From: Mugil cephalus
Lineage: Eukaryota; Chordata; Actinopteri; Mugiliformes; Mugilidae
Assembly: GCF_022458985.1 (NCBI RefSeq)
Contig: NC_061786.1
Location: forward strand, 18,358,974 to 18,422,973
Length of the DNA: 64,000 nt
Reading direction: 5' to 3'
A program made the translations under genes and the position numbers. The notes beneath the pieces are model-generated. The model had not been told where the DNA came from, ran no database searches, and saw nothing but the letters and a program-made list of their open reading frames with translations. Positions 12,601 to 40,900 of this stretch are shown piece after piece; within the stretch, counting starts at the first letter, position 1, and every line of letters starts with the position of its first letter.

Positions 12601-13657
12601 CCTAAGTGTTCTGTTATTTTTTAAAGAGTGTTTTTGATCTAAGCTCCATATTATATATCAAACAAGTTGTCATGGTACTAAGGACCTGGATTACAGCATG
12701 AACTAGACGTTATGGCCTGACACTTACCTGGGATAATGAAATCGTAGAAATACTCCATTAACTTCTGCATTAGTTGATTTGCTTTCTTTAGCCGAGCGTT
12801 TCCCTCGCTGAGGAAGTCTGGCTTTCCAAGCCCAGTTTCCATCAAGTAAATCCCAACCTGCCAAGGAGAGAAAATTTACAGCTAACAAATAACATTTCAA
12901 CACTGGCGGACAGAGAATTTCACTCTAATCAAAGACTGTGACAACTTTAATAGCTGAAATGAGCAATGGATTATTAAGTAGTCGGTGAAAACTGTTTATA
13001 AACTACAACATTATAAACACACTCACACTTATCCACGAGTTACAAATGTATAATTCTTAACACATCACAGACCTTGACTGACTCCTCTTCTGTCTGATGG
13101 CAGAGCTGCACCACCCTCCTCTTCTGCAGCCAATCGAGGTCCTCCAGCGGGATCCTACTGAGGCTGCACGCTGCTGTACAAATGTCCTCCTCCGGCCTCC
13201 ACTGCTGCCCTGAGTTTTCCTCACAGCTGCTGTAGCTGAGGCACAGCTGGTCACCCATCCTGTGGAGCGTGAAAGTCCTCTGTTCACAGTCAGATGGGAG
13301 AAAAGCCGGCCGTACGCTGAACTCCCCAACGAGGGCCTTCCAGGTGTGGCTCAGCTTTGAGGATGGCAACACTGTGATCGCAAGGGAGGCGGAGGCAGAG
13401 GTGCTATCTGACGACGTGCCAGGAAGCTCATCTAAAAACTGGACAGAGCGGCTGTTGACGGCTTCGGTGACGTCCTCTGAGGTGAAGAGAAAGGTGCTGC
13501 TTGTTGTGGGTTCGTCTGAAATAATGGAGCAGGAAGGTATCTGGTTGTCCTCTAGGATCTCCTCGGTCTTGCGGTCATCCAGCATGTTCCAGTTCAGTTT
13601 CTTCTTGGCTTCTTCGTCCACCCTCACTGGAGGGGCCCTCTTTCTTCTGCTACTCAT
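2066..13657 (-). CDS. SHPRH: SHPRH: SNF2 helicase with H15, PHD and RING domains, E3 ubiquitin ligase
   Basis: Coding exons in transcript order: 13657-13073, 12857-12728, 12573-12354, 12165-12087, 11943-11793, 11654-11552, 11454-11195, 11101-10436, 9458-9207, 9117-9039, 8947-8784, 8687-8431, 8178-8058, 7821-7733, 7498-7406, 7273-7166, 6705-6563, 6473-6300, 6208-6146, 6062-5837, 5670-5533, 5296-5195, 5084-5013, 3973-3785, 3692-3600, 3508-3422, 2996-2818, 2652-2572, 2162-2066. They total 5001 nt with consistent phases, giving 1666 aa against about 1680 in human. Approximate domain order: helicase motif I (DEMGLGKT) near residue 360; linker-histone H15 at 423-509; PHD at 645-692; DEAQ box at 804-807; RING at 1415-1461; helicase C-terminal lobe about 1489-1650 ending in the HRIGQTK motif. 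The family polyubiquitinates PCNA at stalled replication forks and acts in the nucleus. The start is the first ATG after a 5'UTR splice acceptor (exon begins 13666). No truncation or frameshift was seen. Confidence 0.97.
3785..5084 (-). other. SHPRH: SHPRH RING finger split over two exons
   Basis: The first zinc pair (CPIC) is in exon 5084-5013. The remaining ligands (C-HCFCNEC and CAIC) are in exon 3973-3785. Together they form a C3HC4 RING, the E2-binding module for PCNA ubiquitination. The intron between them (3974-5012) is about 1.04 kb, much longer than its neighbours, and appears to carry inserted repeat sequence. Confidence 0.93.
4030..4560. repeat. Probable inserted dispersed repeat in a SHPRH intron
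   Basis: The intron between the two RING exons holds AT-rich sequence starting near AGGGTGTCCAAAGTTTTCC. It includes a run of AATTAATAATAAATATT and ends in a gene-like GC-richer tail. The opening phrase resembles fish dispersed repeats known to me by memory, but I cannot name the family and no terminal repeats were defined. The edges are approximate. Confidence 0.3.
9207..9458 (-). other. SHPRH: SHPRH exon with the DEAQ (motif II) box
   Basis: Exactly 84 codons bounded by phase-0 splice sites. It encodes [11 protein letters not shown] (motif Ib region) and [13 protein letters not shown], the Walker B / DEAQ box needed for ATP hydrolysis. The acidic pair is intact, so the ATPase is predicted active. 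Confidence 0.94.
9955..10300 (-). repeat. Dispersed repeat, family A copy (SHPRH intron)
   Basis: Begins TTCAACAGGGGGTACTGCA and ends near CATCAGTTTGGGGTCCTT. The same end phrases, in the same or opposite orientation, recur at about 21957, 30481, 30763 and 61360. The intron that holds it (9459-10435) contains no exon. The copy is interrupted and diverged. Confidence 0.6.
10436..11101 (-). other. SHPRH: SHPRH exon encoding an acidic linker and PHD finger
   Basis: This 666-nt exon encodes about 130 residues of acidic, Ser/Glu-rich low-complexity linker (an [10 protein letters not shown] run near its end). A PHD finger follows with the Cys pattern CIC...CMNC...H..C...CPHC. After the finger comes the ATPase segment [15 protein letters not shown] (helicase motif Ia region). 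The linker is expected to diverge fastest between species; the zinc ligands all look intact. Confidence 0.93.
11195..11454 (-). other. SHPRH: SHPRH exon encoding the linker-histone H15 domain
   Basis: This 260-nt exon encodes a winged-helix H1/H5-like fold. It contains the typical [15 protein letters not shown] opening, [17 protein letters not shown], and a lysine-rich end. The H15 insert within an SNF2 ATPase lobe is the feature that gives SHPRH its name (SNF2, histone-linker, PHD, RING, helicase). It probably contacts nucleosomal or linker DNA. Confidence 0.95.
11793..11943 (-). other. SHPRH: SHPRH exon with ATP-binding motif I
   Basis: This exon encodes [19 protein letters not shown], the SNF2-family motif I that binds ATP phosphates through the GKT lysine and threonine. 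It is flanked by a clean AG acceptor (11944-11945) and a GTGAG donor. In this family the helicase lobe is split: motif I lies here, while the DEAQ box sits about 440 residues later, after the inserted H15 and PHD domains. Confidence 0.95.
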
Positions 13658-14286
13658 GGTGAAATCCTGCACAGAGAGGAAATTTATTATTATAAACACC
13701 AGTAGTTAAAGAACACTTATTTACATTTGGTAGACAAATAAGTTAAAACGTCCTGTCTCTGGATCATGGAAGTGTTTTCTATATATTTAGAAAACAGATG
13801 TGTGGCACGAGGGGCATGAAAATGAGCAGCATGAGAAGTTATTTCGTTTTTTTTTCGTCTCCGATTATTCGATTCAATTTCGGGCTTTTGGAAAGAGAAT
13901 AAAAAAAGAAAAAGCAGCAGAAATGTCCAATATATGTGCATAGCGAATGTTTATCCCTTTTCAGTTGTGTCTTTTTGTCCGTTTCCTCCAGAGACTCTGA
14001 CATCTGGATATGTAAACATTGAAGTTAGACAATAAGCAGAACTTCTCGTGCACTCAGCATCACCTGTATTCATCATATTTGCCAAGACTGCTATAGTATA
14101 CTATAGTGTTCATCCACACGCTGGCTTATAAGCTACTATTTTAAAATTCGCACTTTCCTTATGGGGTAAGTTTTAGTCCAACAAAAACAGGCAGCAGCGT
14201 CTCCATGTATGGACACTGTTACACAATGAGCGCTGCGCATTTCCCTGTTTTTCTCTAAACGAGCGAATTAAAAGAAGTAAATTTAC

Positions 14287-14450
14287 CTTGTGTGTCTCCC
14301 GCAAACCGCTCCGGATGTTATCGCCGCATCAGAACTCGTTTCATGTTGCCGCAGCTCCAGAAAATAACGCTGTCACGCACCAAAACACAGCTCAATTAGC
14401 GAGCTCAATGTTGACGTCCGCCATTTTTAAATACAGGAAGTGACGTAAGG
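14287..14450 (-). other. SHPRH: SHPRH 5' untranslated first exon
   Basis: On the minus strand a donor, CACAAG then GTAAAT, occurs at 14287/14286. It would join the acceptor before 13666, just 9 nt upstream of the SHPRH start codon. The exon's 5' edge is not defined and is placed near the promoter motifs. The intervening 0.6 kb intron is otherwise featureless apart from a 16-bp palindrome. Confidence 0.55.
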
Positions 14451-14460
14451 TCACCGGAAA
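14410..14460 (-). promoter_or_regulatory. SHPRH: SHPRH core promoter with YY1, ETS and CRE-like motifs
   Basis: No TATA box. On the minus strand the order is CCGGTGACC, then TTACGTCACTTCCTG, then AAAATGGCGGAC. The second is an ETS site fused to a CRE half (GGAAGTGACGTAA on plus, about 14436-14448). The third is a YY1-type element (plus CCGCCATTTTT near 14418-14428). This is a common housekeeping-gene promoter arrangement. It supports transcription leftward into SHPRH. Confidence 0.6.
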
Positions 14461-15200
14461 TGCATTTGAAAATAATTTCACGTTAAAAATATACATGATT
14501 TATTTTTTTTAATGTTTCATCTTTTCGTAGTTTATATACTACGTATATACTGTGTTTATGGACATAGTTATTTTTTATCTCCATCTATTTTTATTTAATT
14601 TTAAAAACTTTTCCTCCAAAGAAACTATACAAATAATGCTCAATTAGATATTTTATGATGATGACTTTATATTTGAGATCAGGAAAATATTTTCAGATAG
14701 ATTTTTTACTTTCACCGTGAATTTCACTTACTTTAATTACTTTAATTGTTCAATCTTGGCCACAGTTTTGCTTCTTTCCACAATTTTTTTTATTTTCACA
14801 TTAATGTAAAAATGCACATTTGGTGACAACGTTTTGAATTTAGTTTTGTTTATAGTTTGTGCCATTGAAAGTATTAATATAGTTTGTGTATCAATCAATA
14901 TTACTGATAAAGTTTAGTTTGAACTCTGCAGTTGCAGTACCACAAATCAGCCACACGGTGGTAGCAGAGCTTTTATTTTTTTTTTTTACGGCTGCAGCAT
15001 TGACTTTCAAGTGCACCACATCTGTCCCTGTTGGACACGACGCAGGAGGTATAATACACGTGAAGTTTAACGAGTCCTATCGCAGTTTTTATTTGTGCAA
15101 ACAAATCTCTCAATTCGCTTTGGTGGAGCTATTTTTGGCTTGTGAAATTGCCGTCGTCCTTGTATTGTTTACATTTTCTTCTACATGTTCCTCAGTATTA
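14461..15200. other. Intergenic DNA between SHPRH and GRM1
   Basis: AT-rich sequence between the two divergent genes. I see poly-T runs and no coding exon, RNA gene or clear repeat. The right part may include the GRM1 promoter, but no TATA or other core motif is convincing. Confidence 0.5.
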
Positions 15201-15370
15201 CATCCCCAACATGTCAAACGTATCGATGCACGATCCGTGGAGGATTGATGGAGCGGCTGACGTGCGCGAACTGGGGTCTCAAATCAGGGACACTGCAGTG
15301 AGTGTGACCTGTTTTCAAGATGCAGTGAGGAAGAGGAGAAGAAGGGGGCATCTCATGATCAGTGCAGAAA

Positions 15371-15389
15371 GGGAGAGAGAGGGAGAAAA

Positions 15390-15424
<35 letters not shown>
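15371..15424. repeat. (GA)n microsatellite
   Basis: Imperfect then pure GA dinucleotide run of about 54 bases. It lies just upstream of, or within, the probable GRM1 5' leader exon. A short CA-rich run follows at 15535-15560. Confidence 0.95.
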
Positions 15425-15427
<3 letters not shown>

Positions 15428-15488
15428 TCCCGCCGTGTTTTCTCAGCACAGTCCAGTCTGGCTGCTTCAGAGGAGACACGGAACCACT

Positions 15489-15511
<23 letters not shown>
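15425..15511 (+). other. GRM1: Probable GRM1 5' untranslated exon (3' part)
   Basis: A consensus donor CAG/GTAAGA at 15511/15512 pairs with an AG acceptor at 16176-16177. This gives a leader exon that splices onto the exon containing the GRM1 start codon. The 5' limit is unknown; 15425 is only the end of the GA repeat. It contains an upstream ATG (15489) whose frame crosses the junction. Confidence 0.5.
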
Positions 15512-34589
<19,078 letters not shown>

Positions 34590-36390
34590 GGGCACACTCG
34601 AAATACTCCCAGCTATACAATATTTTCAAGTTTCTAGTGACTTGAGATGTATGTGACGATCTATAAGGAAAAAACTCATGTCTGTGGTCTTACAAGTCAT
34701 TTTCACTTAAAAGCTTTTCCATGATAAGGGTCAGCAAACATTTTAAAATTGAAATGTTGTATGCAGTAGTGAAAACTTCTCCTATTACAAACAAACTGTA
34801 TATTTCTAACATAAGCTTTTAAGATAAACAATATTCAGTTCATATGAGAAAACATAATTAAGATGGTCGATGTGTGTACATTTACAATTTAACATCATAA
34901 ATATAGATTTATTTAATAACTATAGGTGAAAAGTTTTTAAACATCTTAAAGGTGATTATAGTTTCTGTTTAATGCAAAACAATACACTTTGACAATATGT
35001 TAAGAAGACGTGTTTTGTGGTACACATTGTGCGTTCTGTAATATATCAGGGAGAGGAAGATGTTTAAAGAAAGAGTTTGATTTTTTTTAGAGGAAATGAT
35101 CTTTTATGCTTTCATAAATCACCATTAGACAATGAGGCAACGCTTTAAATATAAAGCAACATCTAGCATACATTAATTTAGCAACAGACTAGAAACAGGG
35201 GAGAACAGGTAATTTGGCTGTATCTTAATGTGTCGAACCACAAATGGTTGTTTTTACACTTTTGATACTCTAGCTTAGCATAAAGACTAGAATCAGGGTG
35301 GAAGGCTTGCTTGGTATTAAAACACAATTTGTAGTTTTTACACGTTCTCATATTTTAGCTTAGCATAACCAATTGCCACCAATAGAAGCAGAGAAAAACA
35401 GCTAAACTAAAACAGATACCTAAATGTTAAAAGAAAACACATATGTTAGCTTAGCATAAAGACTAGAATCAGAAGAGAACTGGTTTTATCTAAATGCCAC
35501 CAAACACAAATTATTATTTTAACGCTTTCATTCATTAGCTTAGCATAAAGGCTTGAAGCAGCGGGAGAACAGCTAGTCTGGTTTAATCTAAATGCGATAA
35601 TGTTAGCAGACGTAGATAGTTTAGCATACAGACTAGTAGAAGGCTAGAACAGCTAGCCTGGCTGTGATAAACCACTGTAGTTGTCTTAGACATGAGAGTT
35701 TTCCCCTGTTTTATGCTAAGCTAAGCTAAGCTAGCTTCCGAATGTAGCATCGTCTGATATCCCTAAATCTCAAACTCTTCCTTTATGCTTGGAGTACAGG
35801 ATAAACATTTTGTGTAATGTTAACAGGACTGCTTGTTGGAAAAAAAAATTATCTGTGAATTTCTGACTGATACAAACAAAGTATCACGAATGTAGCAGAG
35901 GACAGGTTCAAGTGCCACGTTCTCATTCAGACTTTTCTTTTATACGTTTATCTTATTTCTAAGGTGTTGAAATGCAAGTTAAGTTTCAAAATTTGTATCT
36001 TTTGTAATTAGACATCTGATTTCATAACGTGTAAGATCAATGACATACATACGTTTTGTGAATGTATGACTTGTGAATCATATTTTGGTATCCAGATAAT
36101 ATCTATACAAATTACAGTATTAGCGAGAGAACTCATTAACTGTATGTGTTGTGTGTGATTGGTTGCGTACGCCAATCAGTTTCCTCAATATTGACTTTTA
36201 ACAGCCAATCGAAATCGTACAATGTGATAAAGTGCTACTGTTACCGTAATATTCTGAATAAGCTATTCGCAGCCTGATATACAGTATATAGAGCAGTATA
36301 AATTAAGTCTGCAATTTTAAAGACTATTTATTGTAGACAAGCATTTGAGGGACACTTGCTTGTTTGGAGTAAATTAAATATTTTTTATGC
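34590..36390 (+). other. GRM1: GRM1 3' untranslated region (probable)
   Basis: AT-rich sequence after the stop without coding potential. An ATTAAA hexamer at about 36374-36379, followed by T-rich then GT-rich sequence, is the best end signal. It includes the 88-bp-period array at 35178-35735. The extent is inferred from the hexamer only. Confidence 0.4.
35178..35735. repeat. Degenerate tandem array, about 88-bp period
   Basis: Units begin near 35180, 35271, 35357, 35446, 35535 and 35619, each with a version of TTAGCTTAGCATAAAGACTAG. Several units then carry GGGAGAACAGCTAG. The array ends with an inverted copy, TATGCTAAGCTAAGCTAAGC (35713-35732). The unit resembles a dispersed repeat common in percomorph fish, here present as six spaced copies. 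Confidence 0.75.
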
Positions 36391-36635
36391 TTTCGTGTCC
36401 TGTTTTTCTTGGTGGAATATTATAATATTCACCGGGTCACTGGAACATTTCCGGTGACCTGTGTTGTTCAGTAGATAACTGCTTCAAATCAAAGGTCAAA
36501 GATTTATGACTTCAAAACAGGAACAGTGATTGAAAGGAGTGACACAGCGAATGGAGTAGTGTTTACACTTGGATATTTCTGCATTTGAAAAGAAAAATAT
36601 ATATATATTTTAACTGTCAGCTGGCTGACCACAAC

Positions 36636-39600
36636 ATGGAAAGAAGTTCAGCGACCTCATCTAGAGAGAAGTTGTTTAAGGTTTTAGTCATTGGGAATTT
36701 AGGCGCTGGGAAAAGCAGCATTATCCGGCGTTATGTTAAAAAATGCTTCAACGAACAGTACAAGGGATCTATCGGAGTTGACTTTGCCTTGAAAACAGTC
36801 GAATGGGATGCCAAGACGGTGGTGAGACTGCAGCTTTGGGATATTGCAGGTAAGCGTTCTAATTCTAACAGTAGTGTTGAAATAGTATTTAGATACATAC
36901 AAGATACATATACAGATACACCAATATAGAAATGAAAATTTTAAGTGAAAACAGCATAAAATCTGTTATGACATGAAAACAAATGCTAAAGCAAATGCAG
37001 CACGTACACCATGGCTACACTGTAAAACATTTTAGGTCAGTAAAACAAAAGTCCACCAACTGCCTTAAACCCTCCTCTGGTGTTTGTTGCTTGGCGCTTA
37101 TTTCAGTGTTCACGGTCACATTTGACCTACATATTTTAATTGCTTTCATATTAACACAAACACCATTTATCACTTTTAATTTTTTTTGTTGAAGACCATG
37201 AGTAAGCAATAAAAAGAACAGACACTGAAAACATATAGCATATATACATATATAACATATATTATAATATTAACGTATTAATATAATGTCAAATTAACTC
37301 ACAGTTCCACACCATGTCAACTCACATTATCAAGTTACGATCAGTTTAACTAAATTTATATTGGCAGCCATTTTAAGTTGAGAGCACTAAGGTTTTTGTT
37401 TCAACTTCTCATCTAGACGACTAATGGCAAGTTGTAGAGTTTACATAAGTTTCACACAGATTCAATTTACCTTTCCAGAAATCTGCCAGAAATGGTTTCT
37501 AAATCCACCCATCCATTACGCTTATGGTGCCAATATTTTTGGCATAATCCTCTTTTTGTAGAGCCTTGTTTGAACGGTATCTCCATATTATAGTAACAGT
37601 TCTATGTAATTAAATGCTGAAATTATGACAGCCTCCATATATATGACCATAAAAAGAAGAAAAATGTAAAAACGTATGATGATGCAGTAATAAAACCAAC
37701 CTATTCTACAATATCTCGATACGATATCTCCCTGGTGCCATTTTTTAAAAAACATATAAATACATTTATTTCATTGAAACTGAAGCTAAGTTTTGGATCA
37801 TGTAGATTGGATTTAACCAAGATGTATTTCATTCCCCATTACTAAATTAATTTTCTCAGGAAGACAAGTATTAAAACTTGACCATTAATTTGATAGGAAA
37901 CATTTCCTCTGTAAGGAACCATTCGTGGCGTACGTCACGATGACGTAACTGCGCTAGCTGGAGGCGAACAGTCAAAAACACTAATTTGAAGGTCAGATTA
38001 TTTTGTAATGCATCGTCAGTTTCAGCCTGGATAACGTTATGGGTTAGACTAAAGTGTGACTGAAATAATGTTAAGTTAATCATTAGATGGGGGATTCTTG
38101 TTACATGTTAATGCTAATGCTAACCGCGAGCTAACGCGACGTTAGTTGTATGCTTCAGCGGTGTCCAAACAGAAGTTGTATTTACTACGTTACCCTCCAC
38201 ACTGGTTCCACTTACGTCTTGTAATATCTTTGTTGGAGAGGCTTAACTTCATTAAGACAGACCAGACTTTGTCCCCTCTGCGTCCTCATATGGTCAAATT
38301 GCCCATCCAGTAGACGAGAGGGTAGAGGTCGGTGAATGTAGTCCCATCAGTCAAAGTCAACTTTTTAAAATGAGTGTTAATCTCCCTGATTAAGTAAGTG
38401 AGTGTATTAATATATTCTCTAAAATATGCTTTTTTCCTCATCCACTCTTGCCAAAACAGTCGAAATATGGTTGAAATATGGTAACCGCTGTTTACAGCTG
38501 ATAATGTTTGCGATGTTTGCCTCCAGTTAAGCCCCGCCCCACAAAAAAACTGTATGGAGTGCTGTGTGTTAATTTTGGTTTGTTACAGGTTCAGTAGTAA
38601 TTCACCATGGGTGCAAAATACTGTAGCCTATAATGTCATATAAGTAAAGCATTGCTATAATTAGCCGCCACATGTACTGCTAGCAACCTTTTTTTCCTTT
38701 CTCATCTTCTACATCAAGGCTCTCTAGCTTCCAGGTTTGTAGTGAGGTGGCCCCGGTCTGCAAACATGACCTTTAAGTTTTAATAAATCGTCCTAAATAT
38801 AATTATTGAATATGTTGTCTCAGATCTAATTGCAATCCTAACCCGTGTCCATGGAAACATCGGCAGCAACTTCGTTTCAGAAGATTGCCGCTGGTCCAAT
38901 TCAAATCTTAAATCTCCAAGCAAATAGGTTATCTGTACAAATCGAATTCACTTTAATGTTCAGATTTGAGTGCAAGCTGTGGGAAAGGATTAATTACACA
39001 AATGTATCTTCTCTTCCCTTAAGGTCAAGAGACGTATAAGAGTTTGTCCAGGGTGTACTACAAATGCGCTATGGGTGCAGTTGTCGTCTTTGACATTACA
39101 GAAAGCTCAAGCTTGGAGGGGGCACTTGAGTGGAAGCGGGACTTAGATAGTAAAGTCTGTCTCAACAGTGGACGTCCAATCCCTGCCATCCTGCTGGCCA
39201 ACAAATGTGACCTGAAGGAGAGGGACAAAGACCTGGTGTCCTCTCTGGACAGCTTTTGCAAAGACAACAACTTCCTGGCCTGGTTTGAGACCTCTGCAAA
39301 GGTTTGTCTTATAGGGTTTTTGCACTAATAGAGAACATTTCTGAGCACCAGTGTTGGTGGTTTAGTTCTATGTTTTTTTTCTTTCAGTCAATTAAATATT
39401 GATTGGCTGAATGACTCTGTTCCACTGACAGTTTGTTTGATGGTTTTTGCATTTGATGAATTTTATATAGCCCCATTCTGCCTGAGTAAAGCCATCAGTG
39501 GCTCTTGTGGCTCACAGCTAGACTTTTATGTTATGCATGCGCTACTGTATAGGTAAACTTTAACACCGTAACTGTATAACCCCCTCGTAAAAACGTGTTC

Positions 39601-39858
39601 AAATATTAACCAGCTGAGTTTTAAAGCACAGAGCAGAACACTTAACCCCGACTGGAGCGTCCACATCGTTCTAAATCGTATCCCTCCCTCCCTCCCTGCC
39701 ATTTATAGGACAATATCAATATTGATGAGGCAGGTGCCTTTCTTGTCAAACAAATGATGCTGTGCGACACCAGCCCGTCCGATGAAGAGGACCACCGGGA
39801 CCGGATCAAAGTGAGCCACACTCCCGAGCAGAGTGAGAGCCAGTCGGCGTGCTGTTGA
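36636..39858 (+). CDS. rab32: Rab32-family small GTPase
   Basis: Exons 36636-36849, 39024-39301 and 39709-39858 total 642 nt, giving 213 aa (human RAB32 is 225). Motifs: P-loop GNLGAGKSS at 20-28, WDIAGQE with catalytic Q73, NKCD, ETSAK, and a C-terminal Cys-Cys for geranylgeranylation. The family-typical IGVDFALK follows switch I, and DLDSK with LLANKCD places it in the Rab32/38/29 group. Position between GRM1 and STXBP5 identifies it as RAB32. Rab32 recruits BLOC-3-regulated effectors such as VARP to melanosomes, lysosome-related organelles and mitochondria. Odd: S45 replaces the usual switch I Thr, and switch II reads QETYKSL rather than QERFGNM. Paralogue a or b is not resolved. Confidence 0.88.
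37931..37948. promoter_or_regulatory. Inverted pair of CRE half-sites in rab32 intron 1
   Basis: TACGTCA and TGACGTA arms face each other with a 3-base spacer. A GC-richer patch follows. It sits in the middle of the 2.2 kb intron. It could be an alternative promoter or enhancer; nothing downstream shows a first exon. Confidence 0.3.
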
Positions 39859-40704
39859 AGACCGATGTTCTGAGGCAAAGAGCCAAGCTGCCGAAGCTGC
39901 TGCTGCTGCTGCAGGTTAAACAGACCTGATTGTGATACCCACTGCAGAGACGCTATTCGAGAGACCCAATGAGCCTGTTTTACATCTACTCAGTAATGTT
40001 ATATTCATATTTCCGCCTTGCAAGTTTTCTCACTAATGTGTGGACTGTGCGGGCTGCCTCATAAACACCTCTGTGGAGACAATTGAGCTCATTCCTCTGA
40101 TAAACCACAGATACAGCCGAGATAATAAACAGATCAGCATGACACACATCCTGCTGGGAAAAGTCTGCGACACTCCCCGCGTAACTGAGACGTGCAAGTG
40201 ATTGGCCTGCTATACTGAAAAGCCAGAAACTGTGAAACAGTTCATTAAATCTAACAAACACAAAGAAGGAGTAATATATATTTTTATATATACATATATA
40301 TAGATATAAATATTTTTCTTACTAAATGAGAACCCATTCCAGCATTGAGTGCTACTTGCCTGTTATGCAACCCATGCATATAATTTTCTGTTAATCACTT
40401 CACAGAGAGATGAGCTAAGACATGAGCGTCGCAGCTCCGATTGATTTGGCCAACAAGTAGAGGAACGATATCAGCATGACCTGATTTTTTGTGGAGAGAA
40501 AAAAAAAATTGTGAAAATGCCCAAGGAGGACTGAGCGTGCTATACTGGGAGCAGAGCACTTTCACTGTCGCTAGTTGCTAATAGTCAGTAACACACTGTA
40601 GAAGGCATAACATTCAGATTTGTTTGTAAAGTCGAGACTGCATGTGCAAGGTAATGTAGTGTGAGACTATTAAATTGCATTTATTGTAGCTGTTACCTAT
40701 AGTT

Positions 40705-40900
40705 TACTGAAATAAAAACCTTTCTCCAACCACCTTCTCAAATATCAAATTCTAATTTTTTTCTTAATCATGTTAATGGTTATTTTGTTTAGTGTGTCGG
40801 TTTGAATAAATCTGAAGGTATAACGAACGCACTATAGATTTAAATGAATCATTGTTGTCCTGATTGCAAAGTGGTGTTCTTCATGCACACAATGTGAAAT
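40705..40900. repeat. Duplicated segment, copy 1 (rab32 3' end)
   Basis: Shares with 43463-43655 the phrases AATAAAAA-CTTTCTCCAACC, GTTTGAATAAATCTGAAGGT, AAATGAATCAT and TTGCAAAGTGGTGT in the same order and orientation. Copy 1 includes the rab32 polyadenylation signal. Confidence 0.75.
40711..40716 (+). terminator. rab32: rab32 polyadenylation signal
   Basis: AATAAA 853 bases after the rab32 stop codon, followed by T-rich and GT-rich sequence. Defines a 3'UTR of about 0.87 kb. A copy of this signal and its downstream flank recurs near 43465. Confidence 0.55.
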
